Shown here: piece after piece, positions 7,498 to 15,931 of the stretch
Layout of the letters: the number at the start of each line of letters is the position of its first letter
How positions within the stretch are numbered: the first letter of the stretch is position 1
Assembly (NCBI GenBank): GCA_018829455.1
Contig: JAHJUB010000002.1
Span: forward strand, 1 to 35,428
From: Candidatus Omnitrophota bacterium
GTDB lineage: Bacteria; Ratteibacteria; UBA8468; MWAK01
Reading direction: 5' to 3'
DNA length: 35,428 nt
Program-made: the position numbers and the translations under genes
Notes under the pieces: model-generated
What the model was told of the DNA's origin: nothing
Seen by the model: only the letters and a program-made list of their open reading frames with translations
Database searches by the model: none

Positions 7498-8512
7498 GGA
7501 AGAATTTTTTCTGAAGAAGAACTTCTCCGATCTGCACCGCATTCAGCGCGGCGCCCTTGCGCAAATTATCGGATACCACCCAGAACGATATCCCGTTCTC
7601 TACGGAAAGGTCTTTGCGGATGCGGCCGACGAAAACCTCATCCCGGCCGGCCGCCAGGATTGGTAACGGATATAATAACTTGGACGGGTCGTCAATAACC
7701 GTCACTCCCGGCGCAGACTTCAGGATTTCAGTCGCCTCCGCAGCCGAAAGTTTTTCGGCAAAATCAACGGTCACCGCCTCGCTGTGACCGACATAAACCG
7801 GAACCCTTACGCAGGTTGCGGTAATCATCAGGGAATCGTCGCCCATAATCTTCCGGGTTTCGTTAACCATCTTCATCTCTTCCTTGGTATAGCCGTTTTC
7901 CAGAAAAACGTCTATCTGGGGAATGAGATTATGGGCAATCTGATACGGAAAAACAACCGGATTTACCCGGTTTCCTTCCGCCAGGGTCTTGATTTGGGAT
8001 TCCAATTCCACAATTGCTTTTTGGCCGGCGCCGGAAACCGCCTGGTAGGTTGAAACGATAATTCTTTTAATGCGCACCCGCCGGTGTAAGGGATAAAGCG
8101 CGCATACCATCTGAATCGTGGAACAGTTGGGGTTGGCGATTATCTTTTTCTCCGGACTTAGCGCATCTGAATTTACCTCGGGCACCACCAGCGGCACCGC
8201 TTCTTCCATGCGCCAGCAGGAAGAATTGTCAACTACAAAAATTCCTAATTTTGCGGCAATCGACGCATATTCCCGACTGATAGCGGTACCGGCGGAGAAG
8301 AAGAGCAGGTCAATATTCCGGTCAAATGAATCCGGGGTCAGACGCTCAATCCGAACCGGGTTGCCCCGAAAAGGAATGGTCTTCCCCTCGGAACGCGCGG
8401 AAGCAAAGAGACGAAGGGCCTCCACCGGAAAATTACGCTCCTCCAGAATGGAGACCATTCGTCGTCCTACGGCGCCGGAAGCGCCGACTACGCCGACTCT
8501 CAAAGCGCCCAA
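7484..8512 (-). CDS. asd: Aspartate-semialdehyde dehydrogenase
   Basis: Reduces aspartyl phosphate to aspartate semialdehyde, feeding lysine/diaminopimelate, threonine and methionine. The 342 residues carry the NADP-binding GASGAVGRRM at the N-terminus, the catalytic Cys in NPNCSTIQM, SGAGQKAIVELE, and the RVPVYVGHSEAV segment with the substrate-binding Arg and catalytic His. The start is TTG at 8510-8512, one nucleotide after the upstream gene's stop (a second in-frame TTG is at 8501-8503), so it depends on coupling. The DAP branch fits with the cell-wall genes downstream. Confidence 0.94.
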   Translation of the reverse strand: MGALRVGVVGASGAVGRRMVSILEERNFPVEALRLFASARSEGKTIPFRGNPVRIERLTPDSFDRNIDLLFFSAGTAISREYASIAAKLGIFVVDNSSCWRMEEAVPLVVPEVNSDALSPEKKIIANPNCSTIQMVCALYPLHRRVRIKRIIVSTYQAVSGAGQKAIVELESQIKTLAEGNRVNPVVFPYQIAHNLIPQIDVFLENGYTKEEMKMVNETRKIMGDDSLMITATCVRVPVYVGHSEAVTVDFAEKLSAAEATEILKSAPGVTVIDDPSKLLYPLPILAAGRDEVFVGRIRKDLSVENGISFWVVSDNLRKGAALNAVQIGEVLLQKKFFRGSI

Positions 8513-8513
8513 G

Positions 8514-8741
8514 TTATTTCTTCTTTCGTAAAATTACCTTGTAATCGCGGGGACCGCGGGCAGGCACTTTGGTTTCCTGCACAATTACGTGCCCTTCCCG
8601 CGCCAGCCAGCCCAGACTCATTAAAAGGTAATCACGCGGGTCGTCAATATCCCGGCAGAGTTCCCTGAGCAGAGCGCCTTCCGGCTTCTTGTCCAGGTAC
8701 TGCCAGATATCACCAGCCACAAAACCAATCTTGGTAATCAT
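8514..8741 (-). CDS. Winged-helix domain protein (DUF2582-like)
   Basis: A 75-residue protein starting MITKIGFVAGDIWQYLDKKP, resembling the small winged helix-turn-helix family DUF2582. A helical start with GDIWQYL is followed by LRELCRDIDDPRDYLLMSLGWLAREGHV and a basic C-terminus ending RKKK. Such proteins are thought to bind nucleic acid, but targets are unknown. It starts at ATG 8739-8741 after AAGGAGACCGT and is directly upstream of asd. Confidence 0.75.
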   Translation of the reverse strand: MITKIGFVAGDIWQYLDKKPEGALLRELCRDIDDPRDYLLMSLGWLAREGHVIVQETKVPARGPRDYKVILRKKK

Positions 8742-8754
8742 ACGGTCTCCTTCG

Positions 8755-8839
8755 GCGACCCTGAAAGGGTCGCACTACGTTCGGGAAATGTAGGGGCGCC
8801 ATTCATGGCGCCCGCGGGCTTGATGAATCAAGCCCCTAC
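8755..8839. repeat. REP hairpins upstream of the winged-helix gene
   Basis: A GCGACCC/GGGTCGC hairpin ends in CTAC (8755-8778). It is followed by a GTAG...CTAC double hairpin (8790-8839) with stems GGCGCCAT/ATGGCGCC and GGCTTGAT/ATCAAGCC. The second element is a rearranged relative of the element at 3893-3942. Confidence 0.85.
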
Positions 8840-8850
8840 GTTTTATTTCT

Positions 8851-9075
8851 TCATTTCTTATTTAAATTCCCGCAGCGGGGACAGCGGGAAAACCGCTCGG
8901 CGATGCTGTCAATGTATTGATACAAACACAAACCGCAGGCCCACGCCCGATTTTCCTTTGGACTTAAATCGGCTGCCCGGCGCCGGCTTTCGCTGACCAC
9001 CCAGAGCAAGGACATAATTCCCACCCCAATCAACAGATAGAGACCCAACGCCAAACTTAAATCTATCGGTATCAT
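8851..9075 (-). CDS. Small membrane protein with a C-terminal zinc ribbon
   Basis: A 74-residue protein of unknown function. An N-terminal membrane segment (residues about 7-25, LALGLYLLIGVGIMSLLWVV) is followed by a polar stretch and a four-Cys zinc-ribbon pattern, CGLC then CPRC 17 residues later. The ATG at 9073-9075 directly follows a solitary CRISPR-type repeat; no ribosome site is visible. It is the most upstream gene of the asd-truA-murB cluster on this strand. Confidence 0.65.
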   Translation of the reverse strand: MIPIDLSLALGLYLLIGVGIMSLLWVVSESRRRAADLSPKENRAWACGLCLYQYIDSIAERFSRCPRCGNLNKK

Positions 9076-9107
9076 GTTTCAATCCACGTTCCCGAGCGGG
9101 GAACGAC
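9076..9107 (-). repeat. Solitary CRISPR repeat-like sequence (type I-C form)
   Basis: On the minus strand these 32 bases begin GTCG, contain a CGTTCCC/GGGAACG stem, and end in GTGGATTGAAAC, the hallmark 3' end of type I-C repeats. Only one copy is present, with no spacer or cas gene in the window, and the ATG of the zinc-ribbon gene follows it directly. Confidence 0.55.
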
Positions 9108-9208
9108 ATTTTCCCAAAATTTTCAGAAACAGCACCTCTCATCATCGTTCAATTTATTTTACCTCAAACTTTACCGATTTGTCCATCACAAGACGTTGTG
9201 AAATAATA

Positions 9209-9217
9209 TGCTATAAT
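9209..9217 (+). promoter_or_regulatory. Extended -10 promoter of queF, near-leaderless
   Basis: TGC followed by a perfect TATAAT (9212-9217) ends 8 nt before the queF ATG (9226). Transcription should therefore begin at or next to the start codon, and no ribosome site precedes it. Confidence 0.65.
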
Positions 9218-9225
9218 AATGTCAT

Positions 9226-9624
9226 ATGGCTAAGGGGTTGCGAAAAAATAACTACGGCTTAAAAGAAGCACAGAAAGGCCTCACGGAAAAACTGCCCGGC
9301 ATTGAAACCTGGCCCAACCAGTTCCCCGGTTACGAAATCACGATTATTTATCCGGAATTTACCTCGGTCTGTCCCAAGACCGGCCGGCCGGATTTCGGCG
9401 CCATAACCATCCGTTACCAGCCAAACAAGCAGTGTTTGGAGTTAAAATCTCTGAAGTTTTATTTTCTCGCCTACCGCAACCTGGGCATATTTTACGAAAA
9501 TGCGGTAAACCGCATCCTGAAAGATGTGGTTGCGGCCGCCAAGCCGAAATGGGTGCGGGTGACCGGAGAGTTCAACAGCCGGGGCGGAATGAAGAGTGTC
9601 GTAGAAGCAATCTATGGACTTTAA
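9226..9624 (+). CDS. queF: NADPH-dependent 7-cyano-7-deazaguanine reductase QueF
   Basis: Reduces the nitrile preQ0 to the amine preQ1 in queuosine synthesis. The 132-residue unimodular form has the catalytic Cys in EFTSVCPKTGRPDFG, the QueF motif LELKSLKFYFLAYRN, and the conserved FYENAVNRIL. It starts at ATG 9226, apparently on a leaderless transcript, and its last 11 bp overlap the following RACE gene. queH on the minus strand supplies a later step of the same pathway. Confidence 0.94.
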   Translation: MAKGLRKNNYGLKEAQKGLTEKLPGIETWPNQFPGYEITIIYPEFTSVCPKTGRPDFGAITIRYQPNKQCLELKSLKFYFLAYRNLGIFYENAVNRILKDVVAAAKPKWVRVTGEFNSRGGMKSVVEAIYGL

Positions 9625-11455
9625 AGTTCTCTTTCAACCGGAAGGGATTGAATCTTCCGGTCTGCCCGGACTGACCGTACTGGAACTGGCCCGGCGGGCG
9701 AATATCGGCATTACCGCTTTCTGCGGCGGACGCGGAACCTGCGGTAAATGTCAGGTAAAAGTAGAACCGGCGCCGGCGCCGAATGAATTGGAAAAGAAAC
9801 ACATAACGCCGGAACGGCTCAAAGAAGGTTACCGGTTGGCCTGCCAGACGAAAATCATTGATTCTGATTTGACTGTCTTTGTACCGCCGGAATCCCGCTT
9901 TTTCAACCTTAAAGTCCTGGTCTCCGGACTTACCCGGGACATCAAAGTCCACACCTCCATCCGAAAATACTACCTCCAATTACAGCCGCCCACCATTGAA
10001 GACCAGCGGCCCGACTGGGAAAGAATGAAATCGGCAATATCAGCCGCTTCCGGATTCAAAGAGGACGATATTATCGCCAGCATCTACCTGCTCCGGCGGT
10101 TGCCGACCATATTAAGAACCAGTAATTTCAAAATAACCGCGGTCCTGGAGGGAAAACGCCTGATTTCCATTGAAGCCGGTGACACCGCGGGCCAATCTTT
10201 CGGCATGGCATTTGACCTCGGCACCACCACCATCGTCGGCTCACTGCTTGACATCAACAACGCCCGGGAAATGGCCGTAGCTTCCCGGCTAAACCCACAA
10301 TCAACATACGGCGCCGATGTCGTCAGCCGAATCAATCATACCATCACCGAAAAGAACGGCGCGGAAACTCTCCAACAGGCGGTCGTCGGGAGTCTGAATG
10401 AAATCATCGCCGAGGTCTGTCAGAAATCCGGCATTAGTCCGGAAAATATTTACGAAATTATGCTGGTCGGCAATACAGCTATGGAACACCTTTTCCTGGG
10501 ACTGCCGGCGGCGGCCCTGGCTACCAGCCCTTACGTCGGCGTCTATCAAGGTTCCATCAATCTACCGGCAAAAAAAATGGGGCTGGCCGTCAACCACGAT
10601 GCAGTAGTCCGGGTAGGACCGCTCATCAGCGGTTTTGTCGGCGGGGATACGGTAGCTGGTATCCTGGCAACCAACCAGCATCATGAAAGAGCTCTGCGCC
10701 TCTTTGTTGACATTGGAACCAACGGCGAGATTGTAGTCGGAAACCGGGAAGGCCTCTGGTGCACTTCCGCCGCAGCCGGGCCTGCCTTTGAAGGCGCCAC
10801 CATCCATTTTGGAATGCGGGCGGAACCAGGCGCCATAGACAAAGTTAAAATTACCGACCGGGTTCTGTGCAGCACCATCGCGGAACAACCGCCGCGGGGC
10901 ATCTGCGGAACCGGCCTGGTGGAAACGGTCAGCGAACTCCTGCGCTGCGGGATAATCAGTGAAGACGGACGCCTGAAATCCAGGTGCGATTTGACCGACC
11001 TGCCCAAAGAAGTCCTAAAACGATTGCAGGAAGAAAAGGGGGAGCGCCGGTTCGTTTTAGCGCCGGAGACCGGCATCGCCATTTTTCAAAAGGACATCCG
11101 GCAGTTACAACTGGCCAAGGCCGCAATCGCCGCCGGAATTCAAATTCTGCTGGCAAAAATTCCCATCTCTCTTTCCGAGTTGGATGAAATTCTGCTGGCC
11201 GGCGCCTTCGGTTCCTACATAGACCCGGAAGCGGCTTTACGGCTGGGGCTCCTGCCGTTGGTTCCGTTGGAAAAGATTCGTTTCGTGGGAAATACCGCGC
11301 TCACCGGCTCCAAGATGATGCTCCTATCCCAGGATATGAAGGATGAGGCGGAAAATATTCCGGTGGTCTGCCGTTACGTGGAACTTTTCCACGAAAAGGG
11401 ATTTATGGACCTTTTTGTGGATAATCTATCTTTCCCGATTCCAAATCTTCTTTAA
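9614..11455 (+). CDS. RACE-type reductive activator: ferredoxin plus ASKHA ATPase
   Basis: A 613-residue protein of the COG3894/RamA-like family, which uses ATP to re-reduce inactive cob(II)alamin in corrinoid enzymes. The N-terminal plant-type 2Fe-2S domain has Cys 37, 43, 46 and 77 (CGGRGTCGKC, ACQT). A linker and middle domain follow, then an ASKHA-type ATPase region starting near residue 197 (GMAFDLGTTTIVGSLLD) with FVDIGTNGEI, GICGTGLVETV and LAGAFGSYIDPEAA. It overlaps queF by 11 bp and its 3' end overlaps nusB on the other strand by 53 bp. No corrinoid methyltransferase is visible here, so its partner is unknown. Confidence 0.9.
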   Translation: MDFKVLFQPEGIESSGLPGLTVLELARRANIGITAFCGGRGTCGKCQVKVEPAPAPNELEKKHITPERLKEGYRLACQTKIIDSDLTVFVPPESRFFNLKVLVSGLTRDIKVHTSIRKYYLQLQPPTIEDQRPDWERMKSAISAASGFKEDDIIASIYLLRRLPTILRTSNFKITAVLEGKRLISIEAGDTAGQSFGMAFDLGTTTIVGSLLDINNAREMAVASRLNPQSTYGADVVSRINHTITEKNGAETLQQAVVGSLNEIIAEVCQKSGISPENIYEIMLVGNTAMEHLFLGLPAAALATSPYVGVYQGSINLPAKKMGLAVNHDAVVRVGPLISGFVGGDTVAGILATNQHHERALRLFVDIGTNGEIVVGNREGLWCTSAAAGPAFEGATIHFGMRAEPGAIDKVKITDRVLCSTIAEQPPRGICGTGLVETVSELLRCGIISEDGRLKSRCDLTDLPKEVLKRLQEEKGERRFVLAPETGIAIFQKDIRQLQLAKAAIAAGIQILLAKIPISLSELDEILLAGAFGSYIDPEAALRLGLLPLVPLEKIRFVGNTALTGSKMMLLSQDMKDEAENIPVVCRYVELFHEKGFMDLFVDNLSFPIPNLL

Positions 11456-11849
11456 CCTTGTTTAAAATTCCGTTGATAAACCGATAAGAATCCTCGCTGC
11501 CGTAGGACTTGGCCAGTTCAACCGCTTCATCAATACAAACCGCCGGCGGTATCTCCTCGTTCTTCCTGAGCATTTCGTAAAGAGAAAGGCGCAGGATGTT
11601 ACGGTCAATAACCGCCACCCGGTCCAGAGACCAGTTGGTTGCATATTGGGATATGAGACGGTCAAAATAGTCCTGGTTTTCCTTAACGCCGGATAACAGT
11701 TCCCAAGCGAATGCCTGCGTCGTTTTCTCCGCCGTTTCCTCCCGGCTAATATCCGCCAATCGTTCCTCAGCCCCCCCGGTCGGAAGCACTTCCAGCGAAT
11801 AGAGACACTGCAGCGCCAACTCCCTGCCTTTTCTACGTTTTCCCAACAC
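11403..11849 (-). CDS. nusB: Transcription antitermination factor NusB
   Basis: RNA-binding all-helical protein that with NusE/S10 promotes antitermination of rRNA operons. The 148 residues contain the N-terminal RKGRELALQCLYSLE and the C-terminal DEAVELAKSYGSEDSYRFINGILNKV typical of NusB. The start is GTG 11847-11849 or the next codon, TTG 11844-11846, which is better spaced from GAGG at 11853-11856. It is the last gene of the queH operon and overlaps the convergent RACE gene. Confidence 0.93.
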   Translation of the reverse strand: MLGKRRKGRELALQCLYSLEVLPTGGAEERLADISREETAEKTTQAFAWELLSGVKENQDYFDRLISQYATNWSLDRVAVIDRNILRLSLYEMLRKNEEIPPAVCIDEAVELAKSYGSEDSYRFINGILNKVKEDLESGKIDYPQKGP

Positions 11850-11876
11850 ACACCTCGCTTAAAAAAGAATATTAAT

Positions 11877-12569
11877 TCAATCAACAAAACGATATTTAAC
11901 CAGGGTCCAGACAGCGGAAAGTCCGTCGGAAAATCTGATTTTTTTCCCTTCTTTTATCGTACGGGGATAATAGTGAATCGGCACTTCATATATTCTGTAT
12001 CCCCTTTTCCGCACCTTGGCCGTAACTTCAGGGCAAAATTCAAACCGCCGGCACTTTAAATCTAAATTCTGCAGAACTTCTCGCTGGAAAACCTTGTAGC
12101 AGGTGGGCTCATCGGTAATTCCGGCCCGGTAAAGAAGGTTGGTTAAAAAAGAAAGCAGTTTTCCCCCCAGAAAAAAACCAGGCGAAGAAATTCTGTTTTT
12201 ACTCAGACACCGGGAACCGTAAACAACGCATGTTTTTCCATCAATAATTGGCTGAATGAGCCCGGCATAATCTTGAGGGTCGTATTCCAGGTCCGCGTCC
12301 TGAATGATGACGATGTCGCCGACCGCCTCTTTTAAACCCGTGCGGATGGCCGCGCCCTTCCCCTGATTCTGAAGATGCCGGATGACCTTGATCGGGTTGC
12401 CGGAGTCCTGTTCCCGATTAACCTTATCTAAAATATGACCGGTTTTATCGGTGGAGGCGTCGTCAATTACAATAATTTCTTTAGTAATATTAACCGCTTT
12501 CACGCGCCTGATAATTTCGGCAATCGTCCGTTCTTCATTGTGAGCCGGGATAATAACGGAAATTTTCAT
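11877..12569 (-). CDS. Family 2 glycosyltransferase (dolichyl-phosphate mannose synthase-like)
   Basis: A 230-residue GT-A fold enzyme: ISVIIPAHNEERTIAEII at the N-terminus, IIVIDDASTDKT and the metal/nucleotide-sugar motif QDADLEYDPQDY near residue 95. It ends near IHYYPRTIKEGKKI without a membrane domain. Enzymes of this type load a sugar onto a polyprenyl phosphate. Its start lies 35 bp inside the upstream GT-C gene, and pairing with that multi-pass transferase fits a two-step lipid-linked sugar transfer. The actual sugar is not known. Confidence 0.85.
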   Translation of the reverse strand: MKISVIIPAHNEERTIAEIIRRVKAVNITKEIIVIDDASTDKTGHILDKVNREQDSGNPIKVIRHLQNQGKGAAIRTGLKEAVGDIVIIQDADLEYDPQDYAGLIQPIIDGKTCVVYGSRCLSKNRISSPGFFLGGKLLSFLTNLLYRAGITDEPTCYKVFQREVLQNLDLKCRRFEFCPEVTAKVRKRGYRIYEVPIHYYPRTIKEGKKIRFSDGLSAVWTLVKYRFVD

Positions 12570-13740
12570 TTTTTCTCAGACGTAGTATTTTCAAGCTTCC
12601 GCCGGCAATTGCGGCGGCCAGCGGCAAAACCGGAATATGATATCGCGGAATCGCCAGCAAAAACAGGTGGACGAAAGTAAAGTAAAATATCATCAAAACC
12701 GGAAGGCAAACCCGGACATTCCGCTCCCTCCAGGCCGAAAACACCCCGGAAAGAAAGAGAAGGAGCAAGAGATACTGAAAGGTAAAAACCAGTATTTTTG
12801 CCGCCGGTCTTTTGTCCAGAACCTGTTTCCCGCCCGGAACCTGCAGCCAGAACCGGCCAATTTTTTTCACACAGAGCAACGCGTAAGCCGCCGGGCGCTG
12901 TTTAATGTTTTTTACCCCCTCCGCAAAAAACTTTCGGTCCGCTTCAATCTGCGGAAGCCCTTTAACTAATTCTTCCGAATCGCTCAAGTCTTTCCAGTTA
13001 TAATCGCCGTTCCAGGGAAGGTAACTGCCCACCCAGAGATTAAAACCGCTCCCGACGGATACCGGGATAAAACGGTGGAAGACAAGGGCGTTGCGTATTG
13101 TCCAGGGCAGGATTGGGAGAGCCATCCCCAAACAGAACACGATGACCAAAAAAACGTTTCTTGCCTTTCTTGGCGAAAAAAAGAGAAACCCTGTTAGCAG
13201 GAAGAATGGAAAAAGAATGGTAACCGGCCGGGTCAGGGTTGCCAGTCCCAAAACAACGCCCGAGAGCAGCCATCCCTCTTTTTTGCTCTCGGCCTGAGCT
13301 TTCAGCAACAAGAGGACGGCGGCAGTTAATAAAAACGCGGTCAGGGTTTCCGTCAGGATATAAGAAGTGGAGGCAATCAGAGAAGGAGAAACCGCGGTCA
13401 GCAACCCTCCCAGCAAAGCCGGTTTTTTGTCTCCGAAGACCCTTTTCCCGATGAAAAAGGCAAACAGGCAGGTAACTGAATCCAAAAGAGCCTGGATAAT
13501 CCTTACCGCCGGAAAACTGTGGCCGAAAAAAAAATAGATGCCCGCCAGAAAACTGGGATACAGCGGCGGACGATTCAGGTTGGTGGAAAAACCCAGGCCG
13601 CTTAAAAGGCGCAGGGCATAATTATCATACTCCGGGGAATCGCCTGCATCCAAAGGTAAAATAATGACAAAAAGGAGGCGCAGCAGCAGAGCCGAAAAAA
13701 AGAGGCCCCACAGCAGTTTTTTCTCACTGATTTCTCTCAT
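12535..13740 (-). CDS. Multi-pass GT-C glycosyltransferase (ArnT/PMT-like)
   Basis: A 401-residue integral membrane protein with about nine hydrophobic segments. The first periplasmic loop holds the acidic motif GDSPEYDNYA and NRPPLYPSFLAGIYF, as in family 39/83 transferases that take sugar from a polyprenyl-phosphate donor. The C-terminal part is a run of membrane helices. Its end overlaps the GT2 gene by 35 bp, suggesting the two work together on an envelope glycan. Acceptor unknown. Confidence 0.83.
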   Translation of the reverse strand: MREISEKKLLWGLFFSALLLRLLFVIILPLDAGDSPEYDNYALRLLSGLGFSTNLNRPPLYPSFLAGIYFFFGHSFPAVRIIQALLDSVTCLFAFFIGKRVFGDKKPALLGGLLTAVSPSLIASTSYILTETLTAFLLTAAVLLLLKAQAESKKEGWLLSGVVLGLATLTRPVTILFPFFLLTGFLFFSPRKARNVFLVIVFCLGMALPILPWTIRNALVFHRFIPVSVGSGFNLWVGSYLPWNGDYNWKDLSDSEELVKGLPQIEADRKFFAEGVKNIKQRPAAYALLCVKKIGRFWLQVPGGKQVLDKRPAAKILVFTFQYLLLLLFLSGVFSAWRERNVRVCLPVLMIFYFTFVHLFLLAIPRYHIPVLPLAAAIAGGSLKILRLRKNENFRYYPGSQ

Positions 13741-13749
13741 TCTTCAGCA

Positions 13750-14352
13750 TCACTTTTTGATTTCGGACTCTTTTACCTGCCAGGCGCCGTTTTCGTTTTG
13801 AATCCATTCACCATCATTCGCTAATTTTTGCTTAGCCTTAGCAGAAGCCGCCTGAACATTCTTAATCTGCGCCGAAGGCATATTATTAATCTTAACTGTC
13901 TCCCGATAAATTGTCATCCGGTCGCTGTTCTCCTCTTTTACCATTTTCTGAAGCGACGACACTTGCTTTCCGTCTAGTCCGGCGGTTGACCTTACATCCA
14001 AAAGTCCCTGGTTATTCTCGCCGAGGATCTTGTTGTCTTTGTAGCCCTGGATATCGGAAAGGCGTCCTCTTCTCCTCGCCTGCGCCTCATCAATGACCGA
14101 AGACGTGGTCTTCACTTCAGAAGTAATAACTGTTGTTTCCGCGTAAAGGGGTGCCGGTTCCAGAAAACGCCAGGGGCTCAAACGGCTCTGCTTTTTGGGA
14201 ACCACCAGAGAAGGAGCGGCCGGTTGAACTTGCAGTTCCAATCCCTCCATCGCCTTATCCAGCTTTTCCTGGGGAAAGGTAACGTAAACATTAACCACCG
14301 CACAACTGACTAACAATAAGGCCAATCCAAAAATCAATCCGATTTTCCGCAT
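13750..14352 (-). CDS. YdbL/DUF1318-family lipoprotein
   Basis: A 200-residue protein with a signal peptide and lipobox (LLLVSC, Cys 17). The N-terminal strand VVNVYVTFPQEKLDKA is followed by a low-complexity linker and a C-terminal YdbL/DUF1318 domain: RRRGRLSDIQ, ILGENNQGLLDVR, a helical stretch, and DGEWIQNENGAWQVK. In Escherichia coli YdbL is encoded with YdbH and YnbE, which form a bridge between the membranes. Here an AsmA/YdbH-like gene lies directly upstream and no YnbE is seen. The ATG follows AAGGAGGATAAA. Confidence 0.8.
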   Translation of the reverse strand: MRKIGLIFGLALLLVSCAVVNVYVTFPQEKLDKAMEGLELQVQPAAPSLVVPKKQSRLSPWRFLEPAPLYAETTVITSEVKTTSSVIDEAQARRRGRLSDIQGYKDNKILGENNQGLLDVRSTAGLDGKQVSSLQKMVKEENSDRMTIYRETVKINNMPSAQIKNVQAASAKAKQKLANDGEWIQNENGAWQVKESEIKK

Positions 14353-14399
14353 TTTATCCTCCTTCGGTCGCCATAGCCTTGGCGAAGGCGACCTGTATG

Positions 14400-15884
14400 T
14401 CAGTTACTAAAAACCTGGTTAAGACGCTGTTTCAAATCATCCAGTTTTATCGTATTGCCCTTGGGGTCCATAGAGATATTAACCGTATAACCCAGGAGGT
14501 TTCCCAGGAGAATGTAATCCCGGCCCTTCTCCCGCCGGGCAAGACCCTCAATACTCAGCAGTCCGTCCCGGTAAGTGACGGCTGCCTTTAATTTTCGGTA
14601 TCCATAATCGTTCCTGGCCAGAAACCCAACCGGAGAACCGGCGCTGATCGCCAGCAATACTTTCAGGGCGCGGACGTTCAGATACTGCCGGACGCCCTTC
14701 ACCGGTACGGTCTCAAAAAGAGCGCGCCAAGATTCCAGGCCGCTTTCCCCGGTCTGAAAATTATAGCCAAGGTTAGCGATTCCGGACATCTGCGCGCCAT
14801 TTCCATAAATGGTTGAAAGGGACAAAAGGTCAAGCCCGGACAGATTCAGATGACCGAAGATTGAAGGCTTTCCATTTTCGGAGCGTTGGACCGAAAAATC
14901 TCCGCCTCCGGCCGCCTTATAAAACGAAAATGAAACGTGGGAACTAAGGGTTCCGTTTTCCGAATCGTAGGTCGCTTTGCCAACGACCTTTTCCATTTTT
15001 AATCCCATCTTTTCCCGGACCGGCGCCGGCAGCGCTTCAATCAAATCCTCAAGATAAAAACCGTCGGAAGTAAAAGACAGGTCAAAACCTTTTTGGGTAA
15101 TGTTTCCGGTGAGGGATAAACTGCCGCCGGATTGGGTTAAGATACGCGCCGAGTTTATTTGACCGGAACCGGCTGCAAAATCGTAGAACCCCTGCGCTTC
15201 TCCGGAAAGAGGCGAAATTTTCTGTTCTTCAAAGCGGAGACCGGAAAAAATGACCCGGCCGTCAAGACGCTGGGCCTTCCACTGGCCGTCCGGACGTGCC
15301 ATCGCCAGCACAACCTGTCCCTGCAAACTGCCCTGCGTCGGAAGTGTTTTCAGCCCGAGAGATTTTTTCAGTTCCGCCAGGGAAACATCGGCCAGGTTTA
15401 TGGAAATCCGGCTGCTCTCCGTTCCCCTGGTTTCAATACGGCCGGAAACGGAGATTTCACCAACCTTCTCAATCCTTACCTTCAGGTTTGAAACTTCGTA
15501 GGAACCGGTGCGGAAGTTACCGGTTATCCGGCCGTTTATTTTTAACTGTTTAGGATTAGCAGAACCGACCTTTCCTTTTCCGGCCAGGGCGATTAAAACC
15601 GGTTTAAAGCCAGGGTTGGAGGCCAGGTTTTGAACGGTAACATCTGTAACGGAAAACGAAAACGGCGGCTTGCTCCAATCGGTAAAAACGATTTCCTCCA
15701 CAGTCAGACCGGGTCCCGAATGGAAGACCGGATTCAACAACTGTATCTTGCCCTTGCTGCCGGACTTCACCCGCCAGGCAAGATAATTGCCAGACAGTTC
15801 CGGAAGGTAATAACCGAAAAAGAAAGCGGTCATACCCACCAAAACCGCCAGGGTCAGCAAAAACGTTCTGTTTCTTTTTTTCAT
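14400..15884 (-). CDS. AsmA/YdbH-like membrane-anchored envelope protein
   Basis: A 494-residue protein with a basic N-terminus (MKKRNRTFLLTLAVLVG) and one membrane anchor, followed by a long beta-rich periplasmic region: KIQLLNPVFHSGPGLTVEEI, repeated strands such as GRIETRGTESSRISINLADV. The end is LSIEGLARREKGRDYILLGN, a segment seen near the end of YdbH/AsmA-type proteins. Such proteins are proposed to carry phospholipid along a hydrophobic groove between the membranes. Start chosen at ATG 15882-15884 because it opens a normal anchor; an upstream in-frame start would add 19 residues. It neighbours the YdbL-like lipoprotein. Confidence 0.78.
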   Translation of the reverse strand: MKKRNRTFLLTLAVLVGMTAFFFGYYLPELSGNYLAWRVKSGSKGKIQLLNPVFHSGPGLTVEEIVFTDWSKPPFSFSVTDVTVQNLASNPGFKPVLIALAGKGKVGSANPKQLKINGRITGNFRTGSYEVSNLKVRIEKVGEISVSGRIETRGTESSRISINLADVSLAELKKSLGLKTLPTQGSLQGQVVLAMARPDGQWKAQRLDGRVIFSGLRFEEQKISPLSGEAQGFYDFAAGSGQINSARILTQSGGSLSLTGNITQKGFDLSFTSDGFYLEDLIEALPAPVREKMGLKMEKVVGKATYDSENGTLSSHVSFSFYKAAGGGDFSVQRSENGKPSIFGHLNLSGLDLLSLSTIYGNGAQMSGIANLGYNFQTGESGLESWRALFETVPVKGVRQYLNVRALKVLLAISAGSPVGFLARNDYGYRKLKAAVTYRDGLLSIEGLARREKGRDYILLGNLLGYTVNISMDPKGNTIKLDDLKQRLNQVFSN

Positions 15885-15931
15885 AATCCGGATAAATGAT
15901 AGCACATCGGACAGAGGAGAGGCAAAATAGG

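Noticed and set aside
9041..9175. A CRISPR array around the solitary repeat
   Set aside because: No second repeat is found at spacer distance on either side; a weak GTTCAAT at about 9145 is not enough.
9108..9225. preQ1 riboswitch upstream of queF
   Set aside because: The transcript appears to start next to the ATG, leaving no leader to hold an aptamer.
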